DNA of 64,000 nucleotides from Candidatus Schekmanbacteria bacterium (GCA_016219965.1 JACRJM010000004.1:434001-498000), one strand, 5' to 3'; shown: positions 8,905 to 18,390, counted from the stretch's first letter. Numbers and translations are program-made. Notes: generated by a model not told the origin, from the sequence alone.

Positions 8905-9046
8905 CTGAACTCCTTTTATTTTTATGAAAAAATGAAAATTATTATACATAACCAAATTATAAAAAAAACAAAAATATCCTCTCTGCTTATAGATGTCACA
9001 TATAAAATATTTTAATGGTCTTAATGCTATCAAAAATCATTTATGG

Positions 9047-9075
9047 ATGACATTTCGAGGCTTCCATTGTATAAA
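9047..9075 (+). promoter_or_regulatory. putative sigma70 promoter of the Lon-like gene
   Basis: ATGACA, a 17-base spacer and TATAAA, ending 22 bases before the ATG at 9098. This would give a very short leader holding the AAGGAGGG ribosome site. Confidence 0.5.
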
Positions 9076-9097
9076 AAAAGACAAGGAGGGATGATTA

Positions 9098-11611
9098 ATG
9101 ACAATTCCCGCAAAATACAGGCTTTCGAAAGACAAGCTTTACTGGAAATGTAATCTTAAAGGGGGCAACTTCGAGGGGCTTGAAAAACTTGAGCCGGCTG
9201 AAGGAACAATCGGGCAGGATCGCGCCCTTAAGGCGCTTAAAATCGGACTTGAGCTTTACAGCTCCGGATATAATATTTTTGTGACCGGACTTACCGGTAC
9301 CGGCCGCAGGACAACTGTCAGAAAAATCCTTGAAAAGATGCGTCCAAAATGCGGACCTCTTTTTGACCGCCTTTATGTGAATAATTTCAAGGACAATGAC
9401 CATCCAAGGCTCATCACATTGCCTGCCGGTGAAGGCGCGAAATTCGCGAAATCTATGAAGGACATCATCTCGTTTTTAAGGAAAAACCTTTCACAGATAT
9501 TCGAGGGCGAAAGCATAGTAAAAAGGAAACAGCAGGTTGCAAAACAATTTGAAGAGGAAAACAAAAAGATTTTTAACCAGTTTGATAGTGACATTAAGAG
9601 TGAAGGATTTGTTATCGGACAGGTGCAGCTAGGCCAGATGACGGTCCCGGACCTTTTGTTTATGATAGACGGCAAGCCTTATCCCATTTCCCATGTAGAG
9701 GCCATGGCTGATGAAGGGAAAATTGAAAGCGCGAAGTTTGAAAAAATGGAAGGCAGATACATTGAGTTAAAAGAGGGGCTGAGAAAGATATTTAATAAAA
9801 TAACAAAACTCAACATGGAGCTGGGTGAGAGGTTAAAAGAAATAGAAAGAGAAAGCTGTGTCCATGTTATTGACGGTATGCTTGAGGAGGTCAGGGAGAC
9901 AAGACATGAATACTGCGTCAATGAGTATCTTCATGAATTGAAAGAAAGCATATTGAACGACATAGAGCTCTTTAAATCTGCGCAGGAGACTCGCCAGCAG
10001 CAGGAAGCAGCAATGCCCATATCGATGTCGGAAGAGGTTCCTATAAACCCTTTTCTTAAATATGATATCAACCTTCTTCTCACCAATTCTAAAGACGCAG
10101 GCTGTCCAATAATAATAGAGCCGTCTCCGACAGTCGCGACCCTTTTTGGTACTATCGAGCGAGATGTTTCCCGTTCAGGGATGTGGTTCAGCAGTTTCAT
10201 GAATATAAAGGCTGGCTCGCTTTTAAGGGCGGACGGAGGATATCTTGTACTGAATGCGAATGATGTATTTATGAACCCGATGGTCTGGCCTATTTTAAAA
10301 AGAGTGCTTAAGACAGGAAAGCTCGATATCCAGTCAACTCCCTCGATTTTCCAGATGGAGTCGCTTGCCATAAAACCTCAGCCAATCGAAGTTAACATAA
10401 AAGTCATCATGATCGGCGACAGCGAGATATATGAACTCCTGTACAGCTACGAGGAGGATTTCCGGAAGGTGTTCAAGATAAAGGCTGAGTTTGACACGCA
10501 GATGGATCTTAACAATAAGAACATCACTCTTTTCCTTTCTGTCGTTGCAAAGATGTGCAGTAACAAAAACCTTGCAGGTTTAAAGACTGATGCCCTTGAA
10601 CGGATAATCGAATACGGGGTGAGAAGGGCAGGGGCAAGAGGAAAGCTGATAACGCGGTTCAGCGAGATAGAAGACCTTCTCCTTCAGGCAGATTACTGGA
10701 GAAAACAGAAAGGGGACAAGATAATAACGGCAGTCCATATTGATGAGGCGATAGACAACACCATAGAGAGACACAACCTCATGCAGACCAAGATACAGGA
10801 GATGATAGATAAAGGGATAATCATCATAGATTGCGAAGGTGAGAAAGTGGGGCAGGTGAATGGCCTTGCTGTCTATTCAATGGGGGCTTATTCCTTCGGC
10901 AAGCCTTCCCGCATAAGCGCAGCAGTCTCGGTGGGGCAGGGAGGGATAGTCAATATCGAGAGAGAAGTTAAACTAAGCGGAAGCACGCATGACAAGGGAG
11001 TTTTGATCCTTACCGGTTATCTGAGAGAGAAATACTCACAGGATATGCCGTTGAATCTATATGCAAGCATCTGCTTCGAGCAGTCATACAGCGGAATTGA
11101 CGGAGACAGCGCATCAAGCACTGAATTATATGCTCTGCTTTCAAGCCTTTCAGATGTTCCCATAAAACAGAGCATAGCCGTGACCGGCTCGGTTGACCAG
11201 AAAGGCGATGTCCAGCCCATAGGCGGCGTGAATGAGAAGATAGAAGGTTTTTTCGATGTCTGTGTATCTTTTGGAGGGAAGGAAGGGCTTAACGGCAAGC
11301 AGGGAGTGATGATCCCGAGGCGCAATGTCAATGACCTGATGTTAAGGCATGATGTTGTAAAAGCAGTTGAAGAAGGGAAGTTTAACATTTATGCGGTTGA
11401 TAACATAGAGCAGGGGATTGAGATACTCACAGGCGTTAAAGCAGGGAGAAAAAAGAAAGATGGGACATTTGAGAAAGATACAATAAATTATTTTATATAC
11501 GAGAAACTTAAGAAGTTTGCAAAGAGTGTGAAACCGCGTGATGCAGAAAAGAATGATAAGGATGATGAGCCGGTTAGAGGAGGCACCCAAAACAAAAAAA
11601 GAAAGGGCTGA
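9098..11611 (+). CDS. Lon-family ATP-dependent protease (AAA_32/LonB-like type)
   Basis: An 837-residue cytoplasmic protease of the COG1067 Lon-like group. An N-terminal nucleotide-binding region carries GLTGTGRRTT (about 64-73), a family variant of Walker A with Arg where Lys is usual. A long helical insertion follows at about 130-310. The C-terminal Lon proteolytic domain has the Ser-Lys dyad: Ser671 in GDSASS and Lys714 in GGVNEKI. These are 43 residues apart, the same spacing as Ser679/Lys722 of E. coli Lon. There is no LAN substrate domain. A strong AAGGAGGG site precedes the start. Likely role: degradation of damaged or regulatory proteins. The next gene follows with no gap. Confidence 0.93.
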   Translation: MTIPAKYRLSKDKLYWKCNLKGGNFEGLEKLEPAEGTIGQDRALKALKIGLELYSSGYNIFVTGLTGTGRRTTVRKILEKMRPKCGPLFDRLYVNNFKDNDHPRLITLPAGEGAKFAKSMKDIISFLRKNLSQIFEGESIVKRKQQVAKQFEEENKKIFNQFDSDIKSEGFVIGQVQLGQMTVPDLLFMIDGKPYPISHVEAMADEGKIESAKFEKMEGRYIELKEGLRKIFNKITKLNMELGERLKEIERESCVHVIDGMLEEVRETRHEYCVNEYLHELKESILNDIELFKSAQETRQQQEAAMPISMSEEVPINPFLKYDINLLLTNSKDAGCPIIIEPSPTVATLFGTIERDVSRSGMWFSSFMNIKAGSLLRADGGYLVLNANDVFMNPMVWPILKRVLKTGKLDIQSTPSIFQMESLAIKPQPIEVNIKVIMIGDSEIYELLYSYEEDFRKVFKIKAEFDTQMDLNNKNITLFLSVVAKMCSNKNLAGLKTDALERIIEYGVRRAGARGKLITRFSEIEDLLLQADYWRKQKGDKIITAVHIDEAIDNTIERHNLMQTKIQEMIDKGIIIIDCEGEKVGQVNGLAVYSMGAYSFGKPSRISAAVSVGQGGIVNIEREVKLSGSTHDKGVLILTGYLREKYSQDMPLNLYASICFEQSYSGIDGDSASSTELYALLSSLSDVPIKQSIAVTGSVDQKGDVQPIGGVNEKIEGFFDVCVSFGGKEGLNGKQGVMIPRRNVNDLMLRHDVVKAVEEGKFNIYAVDNIEQGIEILTGVKAGRKKKDGTFEKDTINYFIYEKLKKFAKSVKPRDAEKNDKDDEPVRGGTQNKKRKG

Positions 11612-11612
11612 A

Positions 11613-12287
11613 ATGAGAAAAAGATATGCGCTATGGTTTGCAGTAATCACAGTAAGCTTTTTTACATTGTTGACATGTCCACTTTTTGCCCAGCAGTCAA
11701 TTCACAATACTGAACACCCGCCTCGCTCTCTGGATGGTTATATAAAGATGCTCGAAAGCTCTGACCGCGGGACATGGCAGATGCCTCAAAGGGTTGTTGA
11801 ATCACTCGTGATAAAGGATGGAGATGTTGTTGCAGATATAGGGGCAGGTTCGGGATATTTTACAGGATTTTTTTCAAAGGCAGTTGGTAAAAATGGTAAG
11901 GTTTACGCCTGCGACATTGAGAAGGGAATGATAGATTATCTCGGTGAAAGAGTGATAAAAGAAAAACTTGATAATGTTTCCCCTGTCCTCTGCAAACCTG
12001 ATGACCCGATGCTCCCTGAAGCGTCGGTTGATCTAATCTTTATTTGCGATACATACCATCATATTGGGAATAGAGATGCCTATATTAGTCTCCTGATGAA
12101 ATACCTTAAGCCTGGCGGAAGGCTTGTCATAGTGGATTTCCAGAAGAGGGAAACTCCGGAGGGTCCTCCGGTTTCGATGAGGATTGCGCGTGAAGATATT
12201 GTAAAAGAGATAACCGATGCAGGATTCAAACTTTACGCAGACTTCTATTTCCTGCCCTACCAGTATTTTCTGGTGTTTGCGAAGTAA
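11613..12287 (+). CDS. SAM-dependent methyltransferase-like protein with N-terminal signal sequence
   Basis: A 224-residue protein with a class I methyltransferase core: motif I is VADIGAGSGYFTG, an acidic CDIEKGM strand end follows, and the post-motif segment is YLKPGGRLVIVDF. I chose the ATG at 11613, two bases after the Lon stop with AAAGGG upstream; longer in-frame starts would run back into the Lon gene. From this start the first 28 residues (RKRYALWFAVITVSFFTLL...AQQ) look like a signal peptide or membrane anchor. That is odd for a SAM-using enzyme, because SAM is not expected in the periplasm. It could be inner-membrane anchored with the domain in the cytoplasm, or non-catalytic. The substrate is unknown. 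Confidence 0.8.
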   Translation: MRKRYALWFAVITVSFFTLLTCPLFAQQSIHNTEHPPRSLDGYIKMLESSDRGTWQMPQRVVESLVIKDGDVVADIGAGSGYFTGFFSKAVGKNGKVYACDIEKGMIDYLGERVIKEKLDNVSPVLCKPDDPMLPEASVDLIFICDTYHHIGNRDAYISLLMKYLKPGGRLVIVDFQKRETPEGPPVSMRIAREDIVKEITDAGFKLYADFYFLPYQYFLVFAK

Positions 12288-12442
12288 CGACAATCCAAAC
12301 AAATAAAGATTCAATCTAATACTTTCCTGCAAATATTTTCTTGCCAATTTGAATAATTTTAGATTTATTTACACTTAAAATGCATATCGGAAAGCTGACT
12401 TGTAGGTGGCTGACAGCAAGAAAATAAATGGAGAGATAAATT

Positions 12443-12952
12443 ATGGAGCTTATTGTGCAGCAAGAAGTAATAGAAGGCAAAATACATACTATTCGAGGGC
12501 ATAGGGTTTTGTTGAGCATAGACCTTGCTGAGCTTTAAGATGTTGAACCGAAAGTTTTAATACAGGCTGTTAAACGTAACATTGAGCGATTCCCAGAAGA
12601 CTTTATGTTTCAACTTACGAATCAGGAGTTTATAAACTTGAAGTCACAATTTGTGACTTCAAGTTGGGGTGGTATTCGTCGTGCAACTCCATATGCTTTT
12701 ACAGAGCAAGGGGTGGCAATGCTCTCAAGTGTCCTTCGCAGTAAAAGAGCGGTCCAGGTAAATATAGCAGTTATGAGAGCTTTTGTTAAATTGCGGGAGA
12801 TGTTGTCCACTCATAAAGAACTTGCACGAAAGATAGAGACGCTTGAGAAGAAGTATGATACACAATTTAAGGTAGTTTTCGATGCTATTCGTCAATTGAT
12901 GTCTCCGCCGGAAAGACCCAAAAGGAAAATAGGCTTTTTGAGAGAAAAGTGA
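12443..12952 (+). pseudogene. ORF6N (KilA-N-type) DNA-binding protein gene, broken by one nonsense codon
   Basis: Reading from the ATG at 12443 gives MELIVQQEVIEGKIHTIRGH followed by RVLLSIDLAEL. A TAA stop (12536-12538) then falls exactly where the family has a tyrosine (LAELY.V). The same frame continues without further damage as [35 protein letters not shown] and a C-terminal coiled segment to the stop at 12952. A TAT or TAC to TAA change is the simplest explanation. The ORF6N domain is usually phage- or mobile-element-derived. The downstream half could still be made from an internal ATG at 12605, but it would lack the N-terminal domain. Stop-codon readthrough or a sequencing error are alternatives. 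The bases between 12288 and 12442 hold no gene I can see. Confidence 0.8.
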
Positions 12953-13202
12953 AACTTATAAAGTATATGGTAAAGAAGAAACATATTTATCTGTCTGGAG
13001 TTGACCATTGGCGGTGTAAGGGAGATGCTTATTAATGCCTCTTTCCCACTGCGCCGGAAAAACCAAAACAGAGTAAGCGGAAAAGAAATTAAGCAAGGCA
13101 ACACTTGGTACACTCGTTTGGAAATGATAAAAATCCCTTGAAATCATAACCGATGACGGTTATAAAACTGACTTCATTATTATTTATATTTAAGGGCATT
13201 TG

Positions 13203-13490
13203 ATGAAATTAACTATTAAAGATGTTGAACATGTTGCAAAGCTTGCAAGGCTGAAGTTCGACGGTAAAGAGATTGAAGAACTTACAAGCCAGCTTGATTC
13301 CATTATCAGCTACATTGAGAAGATGAACGAGCTTGATACCTCGCAAGTTGAACCTACATCGCACGTCATTGACATGAAGAATGTGTTCAGACCCGACGAG
13401 GTTGGAGTGTCGCTTCCAAGAGAGGACACACTCAAAAATGCTCCGGTGCAGGAAAATGGATTTTTCAAAGTACCAAAAATAATCGAGTGA
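13203..13490 (+). CDS. gatC: Asp-tRNA(Asn)/Glu-tRNA(Gln) amidotransferase subunit C
   Basis: GatC, 95 residues, is the small subunit that wraps GatA and GatB in the tRNA-dependent amidotransferase. It begins MKLTIKDVEHVAKLARLKFD and contains the family pattern SQLDSIISYIEKMNELDTSQVEPTSHV..NVFRPDEV. The codon just upstream is TTG (13200), which could also start translation; ATG is preferred. It heads the gatC-gatA-gatB operon. The 250 bases upstream (12953-13202) hold no gene I can support. Confidence 0.95.
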   Translation: MKLTIKDVEHVAKLARLKFDGKEIEELTSQLDSIISYIEKMNELDTSQVEPTSHVIDMKNVFRPDEVGVSLPREDTLKNAPVQENGFFKVPKIIE

Positions 13491-13497
13491 GAAAATG

Positions 13498-13546
13498 AAC
13501 CACTAAGAGCACAGAGAAAAAATATTACTCTGCGACCTCTGTGGTT
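13498..13546. repeat. small imperfect hairpin repeat between gatC and gatA
   Basis: AACCAC at 13498-13503 pairs with GTGGTT at 13541-13546. Inside, AGAGCACAGAG and CTCTGCGACCTCT give further partial pairing. It looks like a REP-type intergenic element inserted in the operon. Confidence 0.55.
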
Positions 13547-13564
13547 TAAAAGGATCTAATTATT

Positions 13565-15004
13565 ATGGCATTATACAATAAGACAATCTGGGAGCTAAGG
13601 ACACTTCTCGACAAAAAGGAAATATCTCCGTCGGAACTTTTAAGCTCAGTCATGGAGAGAATCTCATCAGTTGACGGCAAGATAAAAGCCTATGTCACAG
13701 TCCTTGAAGAATATGCCAGAAGGCAGATAAAGAATGGCGTTCCGCAGGGGATTCTTTCAGGGATACCAATCGCACTTAAAGACAATATGTGCGTAAAAGG
13801 GGAGCGGACGACCTGCTCGTCTAAGATATTGTCAAACTTCTATCCTCCATATGATGCAACTATTACAAAGAAACTCATTGGCGCAGGTGCAGTTATCTGC
13901 GGAAAGACTAACCTCGACGAGTTCGCCATGGGTTCTTCAACGGAAAATTCAGCCTTTCATACCACAAGAAATCCATGGGATATTGAACGCGCACCAGGCG
14001 GCTCAAGCGGTGGATCTGCGGCAAGTGTCTCGGCAGACGAATGTATAGCAGCTTTAGGCTCTGACACAGGAGGCTCAATAAGACAGCCTGCGTCATTCTG
14101 CGGAATAGTTGGACTAAAGCCTACTTACGGCGCTGTATCAAGATACGGGCTTGTGGCGTTTGCATCATCACTTGACCAGATAGGTCCCATGACAAAGGAT
14201 GTCCGCGACTGCGCAATAATGATGAATGTCATTTCAGCTTACGATCCATCTGATTCAACTTCTGTTCCCTTTGAAAGACCTGATTATACCGCAGGACTTA
14301 CAGGCGACATGAAGGGAATGAAAGTGGGGGTTCCGAAAGAATATTTTATAAAAGGGCTAGACGCTGAGGTGGAGGCAAACGTCAGGCTTGCCATAAAGAA
14401 GCTGGAAGAACGGGGAGCCGAACTAATTGAAATCTCTCTTCCGCATACTGATTATGCCATAAGCACATACTACATACTTGCCACTGCCGAGGCATCGTCG
14501 AACCTTGCCCGTTATGACGGAGTAAAATATGGTTACAGGACTGAGAAAGCAGAAGACCTGATAGACATGTATTCAAAGACAAGGGCAGAGGGTTTTGGCG
14601 CAGAGGTGAAAAGAAGGATAATGCTTGGCACGTACGCATTAAGCTCAGGCTATTATGATGCATATTACAGGAAGGCGCAGAAGGTAAGGACGCTTATAAA
14701 GCAGGATTTTGACAATGCCTTTAAAACCGTTGATGTGATTGCGACTCCGACTGCGCCGACTACTGCATTTAAAATCGGCGAGAAGGCAAGCGATCCATTG
14801 CAGATGTATCTCTCAGATATATTCACCATTTCAGCGAATCTTGGAGGAGTGCCTGCGCTGTCAATGCCCTGCGGGTTTGATGGGAAGAGCCTTCCTGTGG
14901 GATTTCAGATTATTGGAAAACATTTTGATGAAGTTAACGTGCTTCGCACTGCCTATGCCGCAGAGCAGGCATTAGGAATAAAAGACAGGAAGCCGGAGAT
15001 ATAG
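13565..15004 (+). CDS. gatA: Asp-tRNA(Asn)/Glu-tRNA(Gln) amidotransferase subunit A
   Basis: GatA is the glutaminase that supplies ammonia to GatB. The 479-residue protein has the amidase signature and the full Ser-cis-Ser-Lys triad: Lys72 (IALKDN), Ser147 (APGGSSGGS) and Ser171 ([12 protein letters not shown]). The spacing between them is the same as in the structurally known GatA. Length is normal. It lies 74 bases after gatC, separated by a small palindrome, and is followed by gatB after six bases. Confidence 0.97.
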   Translation: MALYNKTIWELRTLLDKKEISPSELLSSVMERISSVDGKIKAYVTVLEEYARRQIKNGVPQGILSGIPIALKDNMCVKGERTTCSSKILSNFYPPYDATITKKLIGAGAVICGKTNLDEFAMGSSTENSAFHTTRNPWDIERAPGGSSGGSAASVSADECIAALGSDTGGSIRQPASFCGIVGLKPTYGAVSRYGLVAFASSLDQIGPMTKDVRDCAIMMNVISAYDPSDSTSVPFERPDYTAGLTGDMKGMKVGVPKEYFIKGLDAEVEANVRLAIKKLEERGAELIEISLPHTDYAISTYYILATAEASSNLARYDGVKYGYRTEKAEDLIDMYSKTRAEGFGAEVKRRIMLGTYALSSGYYDAYYRKAQKVRTLIKQDFDNAFKTVDVIATPTAPTTAFKIGEKASDPLQMYLSDIFTISANLGGVPALSMPCGFDGKSLPVGFQIIGKHFDEVNVLRTAYAAEQALGIKDRKPEI

Positions 15005-15010
15005 ACAATT

Positions 15011-16453
15011 ATGCAATACGAAACAGTAATAGGACTTGAAGTTCATGCGCAGTTGCTGACGCGCTCAAAGATTTTCTGCAAATGCTCTACCCAATTCGGA
15101 TCAGAGCCTAATTCGCAGACCTGTCCGGTATGCATCGGAATGCCCGGAGTGCTCCCTGTCACAAACAAGGAAGTGGTTAACATGGCATTAAAGACTTCTA
15201 TTGCCCTAAATTGCAAGGTCAATAACAGAAGCAGGTTTGCGCGGAAGAACTATTTCTATCCGGACCTTCCTAAGAATTATCAGGTCTCGCAATTCGAGGA
15301 ACCTCTTTCAGAGCATGGCTATCTTGATATATCCGTTGACGGTAAACAAAAAAGAATTGGGATAACAAGGGTTCACATGGAAGAGGATGCCGGCAAGAAC
15401 ATCCATGAGGGCGTTGTTGGCGGAAGCTATGTGGACCTTAACAGGACGGGTGTTCCGCTAATGGAGATTGTAAGCGAGCCTGATATAAGCTCGCCTGAAG
15501 AAGCTAAGGCATATCTTACGGAGCTAAAGATCGTACTCTTATATCTTGAGGTATGCGATTGCAACATGGAAGAGGGAAGTCTTAGGTGCGATGCAAACAT
15601 ATCTGTAAGACCTGTGGGACAAAAAGAACTCGGTACGAAAACTGAACTTAAGAATATGAACTCCTTCAGGAACCTCCAGAAGGCGCTTGAGTATGAGATT
15701 ACAAGGCAGATAGATGTCCTTGATGATGGAGGAAGGATAGTTCAGGAGACGCGCCTTTGGGATGCAGGGAAGGGGATAACTTTGTCAATGAGGAGCAAGG
15801 AAGAGGCCCATGACTACAGATATTTCCCCGAGCCTGATCTTGTTCCCATGGAGATCGGCGATGAGTGGCTGTCTCAGGCTAAGGCATCTCTGCCGGAACT
15901 GCCGGCTGAAAAAAGGGTGCGGTTCATCTCAAAATATAATTTGCCGGAATATGATGCCGGAGTCCTTACTTCATCAAAACAGCTTGCTGATTATTATGAG
16001 AAAGTAGTTTCCATTTATGTTGACAGTAAAAAAGCGAGCAACTGGGTAATGGGGGAACTGCTGAGATTGCTGAATGAAGAAGGAAAAGACATAAAAGACC
16101 TGAAGGTGACACCGCAGGATTTTGCGGCAATGCTGACTTCAATTGACAAAGGTGTGATAAGCGGCACTGCTGCGAAAACAGTCTTCGAAGAGATGTACAG
16201 AAGCGGAAAATCCCCGGCAGATGTGATAAAAGAAAAGGGGCTTGAGCAGGTAAGCGACAGCTCTGCCATTGAGTCTGCCGTTGAAAAGGTGATTGCAGGC
16301 AACAGCGTTCAGGTTGAACAGTATTTAAGCGGCAAGGACAAGGTTATGGGCTTCCTTGTGGGACAGGTGATGAAACAGACAGGGGGAAAGGCAAACCCTG
16401 CGATGGTGAACACCATAATGAAGCAGAAGCTTGAGGCTTTAAAAAACAAATAG
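15011..16453 (+). CDS. gatB: Asp-tRNA(Asn)/Glu-tRNA(Gln) amidotransferase subunit B
   Basis: GatB binds the mischarged tRNA and activates and amidates the glutamyl or aspartyl group. The 480-residue protein begins [20 protein letters not shown]. It shows the zinc-site cysteines ([22 protein letters not shown]), the [20 protein letters not shown] motif, and the C-terminal YqeY-like tail ([20 protein letters not shown]). Together with gatC and gatA this shows an indirect route to Gln-tRNA and/or Asn-tRNA. Confidence 0.97.
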   Translation: MQYETVIGLEVHAQLLTRSKIFCKCSTQFGSEPNSQTCPVCIGMPGVLPVTNKEVVNMALKTSIALNCKVNNRSRFARKNYFYPDLPKNYQVSQFEEPLSEHGYLDISVDGKQKRIGITRVHMEEDAGKNIHEGVVGGSYVDLNRTGVPLMEIVSEPDISSPEEAKAYLTELKIVLLYLEVCDCNMEEGSLRCDANISVRPVGQKELGTKTELKNMNSFRNLQKALEYEITRQIDVLDDGGRIVQETRLWDAGKGITLSMRSKEEAHDYRYFPEPDLVPMEIGDEWLSQAKASLPELPAEKRVRFISKYNLPEYDAGVLTSSKQLADYYEKVVSIYVDSKKASNWVMGELLRLLNEEGKDIKDLKVTPQDFAAMLTSIDKGVISGTAAKTVFEEMYRSGKSPADVIKEKGLEQVSDSSAIESAVEKVIAGNSVQVEQYLSGKDKVMGFLVGQVMKQTGGKANPAMVNTIMKQKLEALKNK

Positions 16454-16508
16454 AAGCCTTTTTAAAACTCTTTTTTAAATTCATTTTTAAATTAAGGAGG
16501 AACTGACA

Positions 16509-17174
16509 ATGGCAAAGAGAGTTGGTTTGCTTCTTTCAGGATGCGGAGTTTATGACGGGGCTGAAATACATGAATCTGTTTCCGCCATGCTTGCCCTTGA
16601 CAAGGCGGGTGCAGAGATAATCTGCATGGCTCCCGATATTCCGCAGCATCATGTTATAAATCATCTTGCAGGACAGGAAGCGAAAGGCGAGACGCGTAAT
16701 GTCCTTGTTGAGGCAGCGCGCATTGCCCGCGGCAATATTAAGAATATAAAAGATGTGAAAGTCTCTGACATAGATGCACTTGTCATTCCCGGCGGGTTCG
16801 GCTCTGCCAAGAATTTTTCGACTTATGCCTTTGACGGGGAGAAGTGCAAACTTAATCCTGACGTAGCAAGGCTCATAAGGGAAGTTGTCCGCGCTAAGAA
16901 ACCTCTTGGAGCAATCTGCATAACACCTGTCATCGTTGCAAAAGCATTCGAAGGGGAAAAAGAAAAACCGGAACTCACAATAGGGACAGACAAGGCTACG
17001 GGTGCTAATATCGAGAAGATGGGCAGTATCAACTTCGAATGTCCTGTGACCGGATTCCACGTTGACAGGGTGAACAAGATAGTTTCAACACCGGCTTATA
17101 TGATGGCGACGAGAATATCGCAGGTTTATGAGGGGGTGGAGAAGCTCGTTAACGAAGTCCTCGCCCTCTGCTAG
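16509..17174 (+). CDS. elbB: ElbB-type DJ-1/PfpI family protein
   Basis: A 221-residue member of the ElbB (enhancing lycopene biosynthesis 2) branch of the class I glutamine-amidotransferase-like superfamily. It starts AKRVGLLLSGCGVYDGAEIH and has ALVIPGGFGSAKNFSTYAFDG followed by GAICITPVIVAKAF, where the cysteine is the usual nucleophile position. E. coli ElbB has been reported to have weak glyoxalase activity. A strong AAGGAGGAACT site precedes the ATG. A long hairpin repeat begins three bases after its stop. Confidence 0.92.
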   Translation: MAKRVGLLLSGCGVYDGAEIHESVSAMLALDKAGAEIICMAPDIPQHHVINHLAGQEAKGETRNVLVEAARIARGNIKNIKDVKVSDIDALVIPGGFGSAKNFSTYAFDGEKCKLNPDVARLIREVVRAKKPLGAICITPVIVAKAFEGEKEKPELTIGTDKATGANIEKMGSINFECPVTGFHVDRVNKIVSTPAYMMATRISQVYEGVEKLVNEVLALC

Positions 17175-17177
17175 TTG

Positions 17178-17304
17178 GGCAAATTTAATTTTTGGCGGTA
17201 TACTTCGTCAGTAGCCAGCTCGCAAATCCTCATGTACAGAAAAGTACACTCCGGTATTGCTCACTGTCTACTTCCTTGTCTTCCATCCAAAACTTAAATT
17301 TGCC
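17178..17304. repeat. long hairpin repeat, copy 1
   Basis: Ends GGCAAATTTAA (17178-17188) and TTAAATTTGCC (17294-17304) are inverted repeats. The apex is GTACAGAAAAGTAC (17234-17247), flanked by CGCAAATCCTCAT and ACTCCGGTATTGC. It shares the apex with three other copies at 22.5-24.6 kb, but its terminal stem sequence is different. It follows the elbB stop directly. Confidence 0.8.
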
Positions 17305-17355
17305 AGATAATATACTGCATCTCGTATTCACGAAGAAAATATCTGAGGTAACTTG

Positions 17356-17418
17356 ATGGCTTGGCAGTTCCGCGGCAGGCACCTGCTGTTCAGTGCCAAA
17401 GCGGAACTGCCAAGCCAT
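17356..17418. repeat. 63-base palindrome with conserved loop, copy 1
   Basis: A perfect 18-base inverted repeat begins ATGGCTTGGCAGTTCCGC (17356-17373) and closes at 17401-17418. The 27-base loop contains GGCAGGCACCTGCTG and TTCAGTGCC. The same loop occurs inverted at 42555-42617. Confidence 0.85.
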
Positions 17419-17485
17419 TTCATGTTCCTGCATAACATATCCCTTTTCAATTCTTTTGCCTTTTTTATTGTGCTCCGCAAATATA

Positions 17486-17513
17486 TTGACTATCTGAAAA
17501 ACATAAATATAAT
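17486..17513 (+). promoter_or_regulatory. promoter of the PIN toxin-antitoxin operon
   Basis: TTGACT, a 16-base spacer, then a perfect TATAAT. Confidence 0.7.
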
Positions 17514-17534
17514 ATGTGTATATAGCTACACATA
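17513..17534 (+). promoter_or_regulatory. candidate antitoxin operator
   Basis: The inverted repeat TATGTGTA - 6 bases - TACACATA overlaps the -10/+1 region and ends three bases before the AGGAGG ribosome site. The position suits autorepression by the ribbon-helix-helix antitoxin. Confidence 0.6.
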
Positions 17535-17546
17535 TAGGAGGAAGCT

Positions 17547-17858
17547 ATGAAGAGGACTAATATTATACTTAGTGATGAGCAGCATAAGAAATTGACGCTC
17601 CATGCTAAAAAAAACAGGAGCACTCTCGGCGAGCTTGTGAGAAAAGCGGTTGATATTTCTTACATGAAGACGGATGCATTGAGAGAGAGAAGAGAAGTTG
17701 CAGTTAAGTCATATGCTGAAGGATTTATCAGTCTTGGAAAACTTTCTGAGGTTTTAGGTATTGATCCAATCAGTGCAAGAACCTATTTAAAAGAACAAGG
17801 TATATCTCTTAATGTACAGGACATGAAAGAAATATCCCGGGATTTTGCAAATGCCTGA
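17547..17858 (+). CDS. ribbon-helix-helix antitoxin with UPF0175-like C-terminal half
   Basis: A 103-residue protein. The first 45 residues (KRTNIILSDEQHKKLTLHAK..TLGELVRKAVD) read as a ribbon-helix-helix DNA-binding fold. Residues 55-90 (SYAEGFISLGKLSEVLGIDP..ARTYLKEQGI) resemble the small helix-turn-helix of UPF0175-type antitoxins, which partner PIN toxins. An AGGAGG site lies ahead of the ATG, and its stop overlaps the toxin start by eight bases. It is likely to neutralise the PIN protein and to repress the operon through the palindrome at 17513-17534. Confidence 0.8.
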   Translation: MKRTNIILSDEQHKKLTLHAKKNRSTLGELVRKAVDISYMKTDALRERREVAVKSYAEGFISLGKLSEVLGIDPISARTYLKEQGISLNVQDMKEISRDFANA

Positions 17859-18348
17859 AGTTATATTTGACTGCTGTGTGCTTTCCAATTTTGCACTTTC
17901 AGACTCATTTAATATTGTTAAAAGCATCTATGCAAATACTTCTTATATTACAGATTTTGTTTCAGTAGAAATTTTGAAGGGGTTTCAAAAAGGCTATACG
18001 GAACTTGCAGAAATAAGAAATGCTGTAAGAGATGGATGGATTAAGGAGATAGCTTTAAGTGGAAAAGAAGAAAAAAATCTTTTTGAATCACTTTCCATTT
18101 CGCTTGGTCTTGGTGAAGCATCGAGCATTGCCGTTGCAAAGACGAGAGAGCTTGTATTTGCCTGTGATGACAAGGCTGCAAGATATGAAGCAAATTACTT
18201 GAAAGTGAAACTTACTGGCACACTTGGTATTCTTAAAAAGGCTGTGAATGTAAAAAATATTACTCTAAAAGAGGCAGATTCAATATTAAACAGAATGATT
18301 GGTTGCGGGTTTTATTCGCCGGTTAATTCCATAAAAGACATTCCATAA
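17851..18348 (+). CDS. PIN-domain toxin (VapC/DUF3368-like)
   Basis: A 165-residue PIN-domain protein, probably an RNase toxin. Acidic residues expected in the metal site are visible: Asp7 in VIFDCCVLSN, Glu in SVEILKG, Glu in LGLGEASSIAVA, and the Asp pair in FACDDKAARYEA, a hallmark of the DUF3368 branch. The ATG at 17851 overlaps the antitoxin stop. An in-frame TTG six bases earlier is less likely. A bidirectional terminator follows at once. Confidence 0.85.
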   Translation: MPEVIFDCCVLSNFALSDSFNIVKSIYANTSYITDFVSVEILKGFQKGYTELAEIRNAVRDGWIKEIALSGKEEKNLFESLSISLGLGEASSIAVAKTRELVFACDDKAARYEANYLKVKLTGTLGILKKAVNVKNITLKEADSILNRMIGCGFYSPVNSIKDIP

Positions 18349-18349
18349 A

Positions 18350-18390
18350 AAAAGCCCCTTCCTCCTTGCGCAGGAAGGGGTTTTCCTTTT
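18350..18390. terminator. bidirectional terminator between the PIN toxin and speD
   Basis: CCCCTTCCT (18355-18363) pairs with AGGAAGGGG (18372-18380). It is flanked by an A-run on the left and a T-run on the right, so it can serve both converging genes. Confidence 0.85.

Noticed and set aside
8905-9033. Longer start for the PhnD-like protein at 9033
   Set aside because: It would bury the signal peptide behind 43 residues and lacks a ribosome site, while 8904 has AAAGGAG.
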